A DNA stretch of 32,518 bases, from positions 1 through 32,518 of the IMG/VR virus record IMGVR_UViG_3300042564_000805. One strand, given 5' to 3'. The notes below the pieces were generated by a model that saw only the letters and a list, made by a program, of their open reading frames with translations, did not search any database and was not told where the DNA came from. The DNA comes from a virus. Made by a program: the position numbers and the translations under genes. Shown piece after piece: positions 22,097 through 28,440 of the stretch (its first letter is position 1; the number at the start of each line of letters is the position of its first letter).

Positions 22097-22666
22097 CTAA
22101 ATTATTCTTCCTTTTTCGTCAAATTGGTAGCCGTTACCCTCTGCAAAATCAATGATACTTTCTTCGTTTGTTAGTGCATTATGGTGCTCTCTGATTTGCT
22201 TATAAATTTCCTTGCAAGTTTCTTCGTAGACGTCAATTATGTTTTGTTCTATCTTATCGAATTCCTCTTTTAACCTGTATTGCGTAGGCTTTAATTCAGG
22301 AAAATCCAGCGTAAAATCATAGCTCTTTTCGTGGTAGTATCGTCCTTTGTGTGTGAATTTTGCATACACTCCGTATTCGTTTATTACCTTAATAGCCCGC
22401 TTGTTAGTCGTAAACTTTGTAATATCGTTTACACGCCCTTCAAACATTGCCCCGTCTCCCTGAGAATATGATAAGGCGTAGTAAACGCGCTCCGCGTCAA
22501 ATCCTTTGTTATGGATGAAGTCAGGGATATAGTAATTATTTATTTCGTCTTGAATTACGTCTAAAAAAGAATCCTCTAATAGTTCGTGCATCAAATCTTT
22601 TGCTCTTTGTTGCGCCGTTCCTGTTAATTCTGTAATGCTGTATGTGTTAATTGTTATCGTTTCCAT
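22097..22666 (-). CDS. Hypothetical early protein, 189 aa (antirestriction-like composition, uncertain)
   Basis: Starts METITINTYSITELTGTAQQ, then RAKDLMHELLEDSFLDVIQD; continues YYALSYSQGDGAMFEGRV and ends IIDFAEGNGYQFDEKGRI. It is the largest gene of the early run and acidic. The IxELxxxAQQRA...SYSQGDG pattern is, from memory, typical of a family often seen in phages and plasmids. I cannot name its function. It is the last gene before promoter B. Confidence 0.7.
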   Translation of the reverse strand: METITINTYSITELTGTAQQRAKDLMHELLEDSFLDVIQDEINNYYIPDFIHNKGFDAERVYYALSYSQGDGAMFEGRVNDITKFTTNKRAIKVINEYGVYAKFTHKGRYYHEKSYDFTLDFPELKPTQYRLKEEFDKIEQNIIDVYEETCKEIYKQIREHHNALTNEESIIDFAEGNGYQFDEKGRII

Positions 22667-22695
22667 TTTGCGTGTCGATTTGTTGAGATTGGAAT

Positions 22696-22896
22696 TTATC
22701 GTGTTATATTGTATTTTAATTGCAATTCAATACTCTCAAAGTCATTGACCTTAATATCTAGGTATTTATTGCCCTCTTTTTTAGTAAAGTAATAAGTAAA
22801 CAAATTACCCCTTTTGCCCCGTCTTTCTTTTGCGTAACATATAAAGCCGTTTAAATTTAGCGTGTCTAATTCCTCCCATTTGTTTTGCGTGTTCAT
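22696..22896 (-). CDS. Hypothetical protein, 66 aa
   Basis: Starts MNTQNKWEELDTLNLNGFIC, with a basic GRKRG-like turn (AKERRGKRGNLFTYYFTKKE). Beta-rich. AACAAATAAAAGACT precedes the ATG. No family recognised. Confidence 0.6.
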   Translation of the reverse strand: MNTQNKWEELDTLNLNGFICYAKERRGKRGNLFTYYFTKKEGNKYLDIKVNDFESIELQLKYNITR

Positions 22897-22902
22897 AGTC
22901 TT

Positions 22903-23112
22903 TTATTTGTTTATCTGTTTCCTAATTGTGTGTATTTCGTCCGCCGTATTTAATAGGTTGCAATAAAGGCGGAGTAAATAGGTATTTAATTCCTGTCTAG
23001 TCGTATCCGTCGGACTTATTGAGGGCGTGGCGTTTATTTCCTCCATATATAACGCTAGTCGTTTAAACATTGCGTTTATATTTGTTTCCTGTTCAATGCT
23101 ATTAAATTTCAT
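22903..23112 (-). CDS. Hypothetical protein, 69 aa
   Basis: Starts MKFNSIEQETNINAMFKRLA; all-helical, neutral, ending in CNLLNTADEIHTIRKQINK. No family recognised. Overlaps the upstream gene by 11 bases. Confidence 0.6.
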   Translation of the reverse strand: MKFNSIEQETNINAMFKRLALYMEEINATPSISPTDTTRQELNTYLLRLYCNLLNTADEIHTIRKQINK

Positions 23113-23374
23113 TATAGAAGTAATTAAAAGTCCTAATTGTCCTCTGTGTTTTATCAGGGTTTGTGCTAGTCAATTTTACGGGGTTATATCCTGCACACGT
23201 GTACCCCTTTACTAGCGTTTCTGTTCCGCCTAGTCGTCGGAAAAATTTGACGCTATCCGCTATCCTTTCGACTGTTTTAAGGTCTACGGCTTCCGTCTCT
23301 GTTTCGCATAGTTTCCACCCTTTGCCGTCCTTATAATACTTGTCTGTCGTCTGTGTGATTATTTGCTTGTTCAT
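23102..23374 (-). CDS. Hypothetical protein, 90 aa
   Basis: Starts MNKQIITQTTDKYYKDGKGW; contains ADSVKFFRRLGGTETLVKGY and LTSTNPDKTQRTIRTF. Basic alpha/beta protein. Small early proteins of this style are common in Bacteroidota phages; role unknown. Confidence 0.6.
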   Translation of the reverse strand: MNKQIITQTTDKYYKDGKGWKLCETETEAVDLKTVERIADSVKFFRRLGGTETLVKGYTCAGYNPVKLTSTNPDKTQRTIRTFNYFYNEI

Positions 23375-23386
23375 TGTGTGTGTTGT

Positions 23387-23794
23387 TTATACTGTTTCTA
23401 AATTATATTTATTACTCAAAGTTTCTTTTGTTGACAATTTTCTATGCAATTGGAAAAAGTTATTCGCTACATAATGGAACCAATTAGAAAGGATTTTTTC
23501 CTCTTGTTTCTCTGTTGCATTTTCAGGAATAGAGCCCCATTGTTTTGCCATTTCCAAAATGTAATAGTGTCTAAATTCTATATTTATACAGCTAGGCAAG
23601 CCAGCTAAATAGTCAGCAAATGCAAGGGGTTCATTGTGATTGAAATAGGCTATATTATGGGCGTATTCCCTTTTAAATGTATTGTAGACAAAATCTATCT
23701 TTTGTTTATCTGTTGTCAATTCTACGCCGTATCCGTCGCCGTCTATGCTGTTTAGAATGTAATTAAAGGCGTGTTTCTTTGCGTGTGTGTTCAT
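23387..23794 (-). CDS. Hypothetical early protein, 135 aa
   Basis: Starts MNTHAKKHAFNYILNSIDGD and is helical and aromatic (ADYLAGLPSCINIEFRHYYI, NWFHYVANNFFQLHRKLS). No catalytic motif seen. Twelve bases separate it from the next gene. Confidence 0.65.
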   Translation of the reverse strand: MNTHAKKHAFNYILNSIDGDGYGVELTTDKQKIDFVYNTFKREYAHNIAYFNHNEPLAFADYLAGLPSCINIEFRHYYILEMAKQWGSIPENATEKQEEKILSNWFHYVANNFFQLHRKLSTKETLSNKYNLETV

Positions 23795-23814
23795 CTTATT
23801 AGCTGTTTAAGTGT

Positions 23815-23937
23815 TTATAATAATGGGAGTAAAAAGGCACAAAGGCAGGCAATTAATAAAGCCGTTAATAATTCGCCTTTGTCTTGTTCGGCTTCGTCGC
23901 CTAAAAAATACGTTATCACTTTGTTAAATGTTTTCAT
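23815..23937 (-). CDS. Tiny C-terminal-anchored membrane protein, 40 aa
   Basis: A soluble start, MKTFNKVITYFLGDEAEQDK, is followed by one hydrophobic segment ending CLCAFLLPLL. It fills the space between two genes and starts with ATTATG five bases after the upstream stop. A tail-anchored topology is likely. Function unknown. Confidence 0.5.
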   Translation of the reverse strand: MKTFNKVITYFLGDEAEQDKGELLTALLIACLCAFLLPLL

Positions 23938-23942
23938 AATGC

Positions 23943-24044
23943 TTATGCGTTTAAGATGGTAAAAATTTGAATTCCTGCCTTTGCCACCATATATACAGCA
24001 ATAAGGGCGTAAATAATTTTTAGAGTGTTTAGCGTGTTTTTCAT
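23943..24044 (-). CDS. Tiny membrane protein, 33 aa
   Basis: MKNTLNTLKIIYALIAVYMV followed by AKAGIQIFTILNA: one membrane segment with a short basic start. ATG preceded by an A/C-rich leader. It fills the space after the first early gene, but its shortness limits confidence. Confidence 0.45.
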   Translation of the reverse strand: MKNTLNTLKIIYALIAVYMVAKAGIQIFTILNA

Positions 24045-24052
24045 TGTGTTTA

Positions 24053-24361
24053 TTATTTAATAGCGTTTAATAATGCTTTTTTAATTACGTTTAATGTATA
24101 GTTCAAATGCTTACCACAAAAATCGTCACCCATAAAAGATACCTTATTAACATTGTAACGCTCTGAGCCGTCAATATATGAGCCCTGTGCACCTGTAATA
24201 GTAACGAATTGATTATTTACTATTATATAATCAATATCAACGTATTGTGGATATGTTCCGCCCGCATACGTCACGGCTAATTTGTCCGCCTTTTTTACCT
24301 CCGTTATTAACCCGTTGATTAATTCGATTTTTGCAAGTGTTGATTTTGATACGTTTTTCAT
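24053..24361 (-). CDS. First gene of the early leftward operon, 102 aa
   Basis: Starts MKNVSKSTLAKIELINGLIT, then VKKADKLAVTYAGGTYPQYV; beta-rich middle, basic C-terminal helix. It lies directly behind promoter A (24394-24425), so it should be among the first proteins made. No family recognised. A host-takeover or regulatory role is inferred from position only. Confidence 0.7.
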   Translation of the reverse strand: MKNVSKSTLAKIELINGLITEVKKADKLAVTYAGGTYPQYVDIDYIIVNNQFVTITGAQGSYIDGSERYNVNKVSFMGDDFCGKHLNYTLNVIKKALLNAIK

Positions 24362-24393
24362 TGTGTGTGTTTTTTTTGCGTTTGATTATGTGA

Positions 24394-24425
24394 CAAATGT
24401 ATATATATAGGAAACAGAGAAACAA
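24394..24425 (-). promoter_or_regulatory. Early promoter A
   Basis: Minus-strand TTG (24423-24425), 21 bases, then TACATTTG (24394-24401), about 30 bases before the ATG at 24361. The TCGACGAA direct repeat begins six bases upstream of its TTTG element, nearly as at promoter B. Confidence 0.8.
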
Positions 24426-24432
24426 ACAATAG

Positions 24433-24461
24433 TCGACGAAATGGCGAAATGTGTCGACGAA
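24433..24461 (-). repeat. TCGACGAA direct-repeat element upstream of promoter A
   Basis: TCGACGAA at 24433-24440 and 24454-24461, start to start 21 bases, with a spacer containing GCGAAATGTG. The same structure and spacing are found at 22065-22093. Probably a binding site for a phage- or host-encoded regulator. Confidence 0.7.
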
Positions 24462-24599
24462 AAAATGAGAATACAATAAATTATTAGAAAAGTGCAACGA
24501 TAACAGGTAAAAAAGGGGTTTTCTTTTGTCCTGTAATGTGCCTAAAAATATACCCTATATTGTGTGAATTGTGGCGGGGTATGTTAGGCGGGTTATTTT

Positions 24600-24635
24600 G
24601 GGGCGGATAATTCAGGGCAAACAAGCCCCCGCCCC
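24600..24635. repeat. Nested G/C-rich hairpin
   Basis: GGGGCGG (24600-24606) pairs with CCGCCCC (24629-24635), and inside it GGGC (24615-24618) pairs with GCCC (24625-24628). No T run follows on either strand, so a leader or protein-binding structure is likelier than a terminator. Extra G runs just before it (from 24576) could allow a long-loop G-quadruplex. Confidence 0.5.
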
Positions 24636-24696
24636 GCAAAAACTTTGTCGACTTTATCCCGTGGTCGGAGTAACTTTTCCAACATATAAAGAGGGG

Positions 24697-24725
24697 CAAA
24701 GATACAATGTACCAAAATGATACAA
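24697..24725 (-). promoter_or_regulatory. Upstream leftward promoter candidate
   Basis: Minus-strand TTG (24723-24725), 18 bases, then TATCTTTG (24697-24704). The spacing is one base short of the usual 19-21. Both boxes fall in GATACAATG repeats. Confidence 0.4.
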
Positions 24726-24731
24726 TGATAA

Positions 24732-24746
24732 TGCAACACTGTTGCA
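24732..24746. promoter_or_regulatory. Perfect 15-base palindrome, probable operator
   Basis: TGCAACA-C-TGTTGCA, seven perfect pairs around one base. It touches the -7 box of the promoter at 24745-24774 on its downstream side, where a bound repressor would block transcription start. The small XRE-type HTH protein at 7686-7916 is a possible binder. Confidence 0.6.
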
Positions 24747-24774
24747 AAAGTATTAATGTATCAAAGGGATACAA
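24745..24774 (-). promoter_or_regulatory. Upstream leftward promoter with operator
   Basis: Minus-strand TTG (24772-24774), 19 bases, then TACTTTTG (24745-24752), a full match to the Bacteroidota consensus. Its transcript would carry a leader of more than 350 bases before the first early gene. Confidence 0.6.
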
Positions 24775-24910
24775 TAGGCAAGGGGCAAATTTTGGAATTT
24801 GAAAACGGAAAACAGACCCCACCCCGTGAAAAAATCCCGTTTGTCGTATTGTGTGGCGAGTGGTCGGATAATATATATAACCTTCAACAAACAACTACAC
24901 GCTTCTAAAA

Positions 24911-24941
24911 TTGACATTATGGTAATATCTGTATATATTTA
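24911..24941 (+). promoter_or_regulatory. Rightward promoter of the head/packaging operon
   Basis: TTG (24911-24913), 20 bases, TATATTTA (24934-24941), one base off TAnnTTTG. A leader with AAACCAAACAAACATTTTA leads to the ATG at 24968. It is the best candidate for the late rightward transcript. Confidence 0.5.
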
Positions 24942-24967
24942 CGTTTATAAACCAAACAAACATTTTA

Positions 24968-25612
24968 ATGCTTACTTACGATATCAAAAAATCGCCACCA
25001 AATACTGTCGTGGTTGAGGTTGGTGCTTCAATGGATGATACTGTCCAATACGGTAATTTAAAGCTCCATATAGACCCTGAATTTAATCCTACGCAGTACG
25101 CTAGAATCTATGGTCGCGTAATAGCTGTGCCAGAAGGAAAAGCTTATAACGAAGAGTCTTTTGAGATAGAAAAAGAAGTCCAGATTGGGGACATCATTTA
25201 CTTTCATTACTTAACTACATCCGATGAAACGAACTGTATCTACGGCAACTATTATAAAGTACCTTATTATTGGATATTTTGTGTCGTTAGGAGTGGTAAT
25301 ATATTACCTGTTGGTGGCTGGACTTTATGTGAAACGGTGGTTGAGGAAGACTTTAATGCTGTTGAAGTTGGTGGTCAAAAGATTGAAGCTATAACATCGG
25401 CATCTGGACTAGTAATTGGTATCAACAAAAAGCCGTCAACTAAGTTTGCTCGATTATCTCACATTGGTCGACCATTAGTTGGAACAGATGAGTTAAAGAT
25501 AGGCAAAGGTGCGCTGGTAATCTTGAATAAAAACTCAAACTTTAAGAACACCATCGAAGGAAAAGAGTACTATACAGTGCGTCAGGGGGATATTTTATGT
25601 TCTAAAGACTAG
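24968..25612 (+). CDS. Tandem GroES-like (co-chaperonin fold) protein
   Basis: 214 residues that read as two GroES-like units. Unit 1 (about 10-118) has NTVVVEV at the start, IYGRVIAVPEG, VQIGDIIYFHY and a closing WIFCVVRSGNILPVGG. Unit 2 (about 130-214) has VIGINKKP, LKIGKGALVIL and KEYYTVRQGDILCSKD. The GD-x-V-x-F and (E/Y)-x-V-(R/S)-x-x-DIL blocks match GroES, whose mobile loop binds GroEL. Phage co-chaperonins such as T4 gp31 help fold the capsid protein, and this gene heads the operon that ends with the major capsid gene. The match is by eye and a degenerate structural GroES-like fold without chaperone activity is possible. Confidence 0.5.
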   Translation: MLTYDIKKSPPNTVVVEVGASMDDTVQYGNLKLHIDPEFNPTQYARIYGRVIAVPEGKAYNEESFEIEKEVQIGDIIYFHYLTTSDETNCIYGNYYKVPYYWIFCVVRSGNILPVGGWTLCETVVEEDFNAVEVGGQKIEAITSASGLVIGINKKPSTKFARLSHIGRPLVGTDELKIGKGALVILNKNSNFKNTIEGKEYYTVRQGDILCSKD

Positions 25613-25617
25613 CTACC

Positions 25618-25750
25618 CCTATGGTAAAATATTACCACACCCCTATGGTAAAATTAGATGGGACCCTATGGTAAAAATCTACCAGAGCCTATGGTAAAAT
25701 TTTACCACATAATATATAATATAATAAATAAGTATAATAAATATACTATA
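25618..25750 (+). repeat. Intergenic iteron array with AT-rich segment (probable replication origin)
   Basis: Four CCTATGGTAAAA units start at 25618, 25642, 25665 and 25688 (spacing 24, 23, 23). Units 1, 3 and 4 continue into inverted TACCA, and unit 4 forms the perfect dyad TGGTAAAATTTTACCA (25692-25707 region). A 42-base stretch with only two G/C bases follows (25709-25750), as expected of a DNA unwinding element. The last unit and the AT start match the array in the initiator gene (36 of 39 positions). The rest of the gap up to 25874 has two short stems (GCTC-GCG-GAGC, CTCC-GAA-GGAG) and a GCCGC-rich tract, but no gene. Confidence 0.75.
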
Positions 25751-25874
25751 GCTCGCGGAGCAAAAGACTTTTATCACCCTAGAAGAGAAGACCTCCGAAG
25801 GAGAAAAAGAATTGGGACGCCGCGCCGCCGCCGAGTTTCAATACCACGTAACATATAGTAGGAGCATAACAGAT

Positions 25875-26435
25875 ATGGCATTATTTAACAAAGAAGATTT
25901 CTCAGACTTAGCAATACCTATCTATGATAGCAACCTTGCTAAAAATCCAATTATCAAACAGGTATTTGGAAACCCACCCGCTTCGGATATTCCAATTCTT
26001 ATCTACGTTGCACTCATATATGACCAAAAGAGTCCGCTGCGATTAAAGATATCTAATATACAGGAGCGTAAGGAGGAGGCTGCTGAGATGGCAGGTATCA
26101 AAACAGACACAACTGACATCTTTGATTTAAGAGACAATAATATCCTTGGCTATATAAACTCCTATCTGCGCCATCAATCGTCCAAGGTATGGTCAGTATT
26201 AGCCGCTAACGAAGAAGTGTTGTGGCAGTATCAGCAAGAGTTGTTAACTCCTATCAAAGATTTTAAAAATGACAAAGATAAACTGCAAGCACTTGAAATT
26301 AAAACCAAGTTGATGCAGGAGTGTGATGCTATTATTAAAAGAATAGACGCTTACGAAGATAAACTCTTTGGCGACACTAAAGAGAAGAAGAGTGAGATTC
26401 TTAACCTAACGCCTGAAGCAATAGCAAATGTATAG
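25875..26435 (+). CDS. Protein upstream of TerL, possible small terminase subunit
   Basis: 186 residues from MALFNKEDFSDLAIPIYDSN; the longer frame runs back through the spacer and is not used. A real Shine-Dalgarno-like AGGAG lies ten bases before the ATG, unusual in this window. The middle (LRLKISNIQERKEEAAEMAG) and the long charged C-terminal helices (LQALEIKTKLMQECDAIIKR) are helical. It overlaps the large terminase start by eight bases. Position and helical, oligomer-like build suggest a small terminase; no DNA-binding motif is certain. Confidence 0.6.
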   Translation: MALFNKEDFSDLAIPIYDSNLAKNPIIKQVFGNPPASDIPILIYVALIYDQKSPLRLKISNIQERKEEAAEMAGIKTDTTDIFDLRDNNILGYINSYLRHQSSKVWSVLAANEEVLWQYQQELLTPIKDFKNDKDKLQALEIKTKLMQECDAIIKRIDAYEDKLFGDTKEKKSEILNLTPEAIANV

Positions 26436-28437
26436 AAAACACGCTAAAGGAAAGCTTTATGAGATTAACGGTATAACGGTTAGTATCCCGCCAAACGGTT
26501 ATGTGTTCAATATTATTACTAACCAATGGGAGAAGCGCGAGATAATGTCTCGTTCTGTTAAGAAGGATTACCAGTACTGGGAGAGACCTGAGCCGCCTAA
26601 AGACTACGAAACAAAACGTAAGAAAGAGATTGCGGCTCAAAAGTCAAGTCCAGAGTATTATAATCCTGAGCTACAAGAATACCGCAACCAAGAATGGGAC
26701 AGACGTCTTAATGGATTCTGGTTCTACAACAACGGTCACGCTACTTACATAACGGGCTTACATTACTTCTACTTAGTGCATTGGAAACTTGACGTAGGGT
26801 ATCCTTCCTTCAGGATGACTGACAGAGACTTCTTTATGTTTTTGGAATACTGTATTCAAGACCCTAACTGCTTAGGAATGGTTGAGGTAACTAAGCGTCG
26901 TCAAGGAAAGACTATGCGAGCAGGTGCATTCCTTTTTGAATTAACATCTCGAAGCAAGAACAAGAACGCTGGTATCCAGTCGAAGACATTTGAGGATGCC
27001 AAGGAGAATGTATTTGCTAAAGGAGTTGTAATGCCATTTAAATACTTACCTGATTTCTTTGTTCCTATTTACGATACTGAAAAGGGTATGACTCCTAAAG
27101 GAGAGCTTCGTTTCTTTAAGACTAATAAGCGAGGCAAGGATGATGATGTTTTTGCAGAAAAGATTGAGCTAGAATCTTCTATTACATTTAAGTCTGCTGA
27201 TAAGTTTGCTTACGATGGTATGAAGCTCCACAGATACTTAGGAGACGAGGCAGGCAAGACAAAGAACGTTGACGTGTACGACAGACATCAGGTCTTACAG
27301 TTCTGTCTCCAGCAGGAAGAGAATATTATCGGTAAGGCTTTGTACACTACTACCGTCGAGGAAATGGAGGACGGAGGAGAATCCTTTAAAATGTTGTGGG
27401 ACGCATCTAACCAAAACGAGAAGAATAAGAACGGCAGAACACGTTCAGGATTGTACCAGTACTTTATGCCTGCTTACAAGACATTATTCTACGATAAGTT
27501 TGGTCAAGCTGACGAAGAAAAGGCAAAAGAATTTTATATGGCAGAACGTGCTGCTTTAGAGATGGACCCGCGCGCATTGGCTTCTTTTATACGCAAGAAC
27601 CCTTTTACGATAGGTGAGGCATTCTTTAGTGAAGCAGAGACTTGTTTGTATGATGCGATGGCATTGAACAGACAGATGGAATCTATATCGTGGATTGCTG
27701 AAAAAGATTTATATTTGCGTGGAGAATTTGTTTGGGAAAAAGCAGAGCGCGACAGTAGGGTTGTTTTCAACGAGACGTCTAATGGAAAGTTCTTAGTTCA
27801 TAAGAAGCTTAACATATACGACTACGCTAACTTTAACCAAGTAGAGGAGTATGGCAGCAGAAAGGTGCCAAAAGAAAGTAAGAAGTACGCAATAGCAGTT
27901 GACCCCTTTGACCATAGCATTACAACAAGTAAGGAGCGGTCAGATGGTGCAGCTTATGTGTATAGGAGATATGATGCGGTAGATGAGTTTAGCGAGACAT
28001 TCTTAGTTGAATATCTTAACAGACCTGAGAAGGCTGAGATATTCTACGAGGATATGATTAAGCTTTGTCATTTCTTTGGATGCGAGATATTGTCCGAGGA
28101 CAACAAGGTTGGATTGATTAAGTACTTTGAGTACAGGGGCTATGAGAAATTTTTAGTTAAATTACCTGGTGCAAATAAGTATGGAATCTCTGCAACAGTT
28201 AAGACGCACCAGCAGATTGCAGAAGTAACAGAAAGTTATATTACAGAGAACGTAGAAAAGGTTATCTTTATGCGATTATTAAAAGACTGGTTAACTTTTG
28301 ATATTAATAAGACTACCAAGTTTGACGCCGCGATGGCATCTGGTTATACATTAATACAGGCTAACAAGTCTAAGTTTAGTGAAAGAGTAGAGCAAAAACA
28401 AAAAATATACGATATAAGGGAGATATTCCCATTTTAA
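26428..28437 (+). CDS. terL: Terminase large subunit
   Basis: 669 residues. ATPase: Walker A variant KRRQGKT (156-162) and Walker B HRYLGDEAG with Asp273-Glu274, then a coupling region near TTTVEEME. RNase H-like nuclease: IAVDPFDHS (Asp492), ILSEDNK (Asp558) and KFDAAMASG (Asp633), the three acidic sites that cut concatemeric DNA. It pumps DNA into the prohead through the portal encoded next (three bases on) and makes the cuts. Complete and in the usual size range. Confidence 0.93.
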   Translation: MYRKHAKGKLYEINGITVSIPPNGYVFNIITNQWEKREIMSRSVKKDYQYWERPEPPKDYETKRKKEIAAQKSSPEYYNPELQEYRNQEWDRRLNGFWFYNNGHATYITGLHYFYLVHWKLDVGYPSFRMTDRDFFMFLEYCIQDPNCLGMVEVTKRRQGKTMRAGAFLFELTSRSKNKNAGIQSKTFEDAKENVFAKGVVMPFKYLPDFFVPIYDTEKGMTPKGELRFFKTNKRGKDDDVFAEKIELESSITFKSADKFAYDGMKLHRYLGDEAGKTKNVDVYDRHQVLQFCLQQEENIIGKALYTTTVEEMEDGGESFKMLWDASNQNEKNKNGRTRSGLYQYFMPAYKTLFYDKFGQADEEKAKEFYMAERAALEMDPRALASFIRKNPFTIGEAFFSEAETCLYDAMALNRQMESISWIAEKDLYLRGEFVWEKAERDSRVVFNETSNGKFLVHKKLNIYDYANFNQVEEYGSRKVPKESKKYAIAVDPFDHSITTSKERSDGAAYVYRRYDAVDEFSETFLVEYLNRPEKAEIFYEDMIKLCHFFGCEILSEDNKVGLIKYFEYRGYEKFLVKLPGANKYGISATVKTHQQIAEVTESYITENVEKVIFMRLLKDWLTFDINKTTKFDAAMASGYTLIQANKSKFSERVEQKQKIYDIREIFPF

Positions 28438-28440
28438 GCT

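Larger units (their letters stand above)
24701..24776. repeat. GATACAAT repeats around the palindrome
   Basis: GATACAATG at 24701-24709 and 24719-24727, and GATACAATA at 24768-24776, with an inverted TGTATC at 24757-24762. They overlap the -33 boxes of the leftward promoter candidates. Likely operator half-sites, though AT-rich repeats of this length can arise by chance. Confidence 0.45.
24462..24967. other. Divergent intergenic control region
   Basis: About 500 bases without a convincing gene, between the early leftward and late rightward operons. From left to right it holds a G/C-rich tract with a nested hairpin, leftward promoter candidates with GATACAAT repeats around a palindrome, a further C-rich tract (ACCCCACCCCG near 24828) and the rightward promoter. 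A 136-codon minus frame crossing it has an unlikely composition and covers these sites, so I do not call it. Confidence 0.6.

Noticed and set aside
24484-24894. 136-codon minus-strand frame in the control region
   Set aside because: Composition is unlike the other proteins (clusters of Pro, Cys and Ile), it covers the promoters, palindrome and hairpin, and it has no coupling to a neighbour.
25618-25707. Four regularly spaced repeats that might be taken for a CRISPR array
   Set aside because: The 12-13 bp units with 23-24 bp period leave spacers of only about 11 bp, the units are partly palindromic and AT-rich DNA follows. This is an iteron pattern, and no cas gene is nearby.
25658-25858. 66-codon frame reading through the iterons
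   Set aside because: It consists of translated iterons and a GCC-rich tail. The similarity to the initiator linker reflects the shared DNA repeat; there is no start context.
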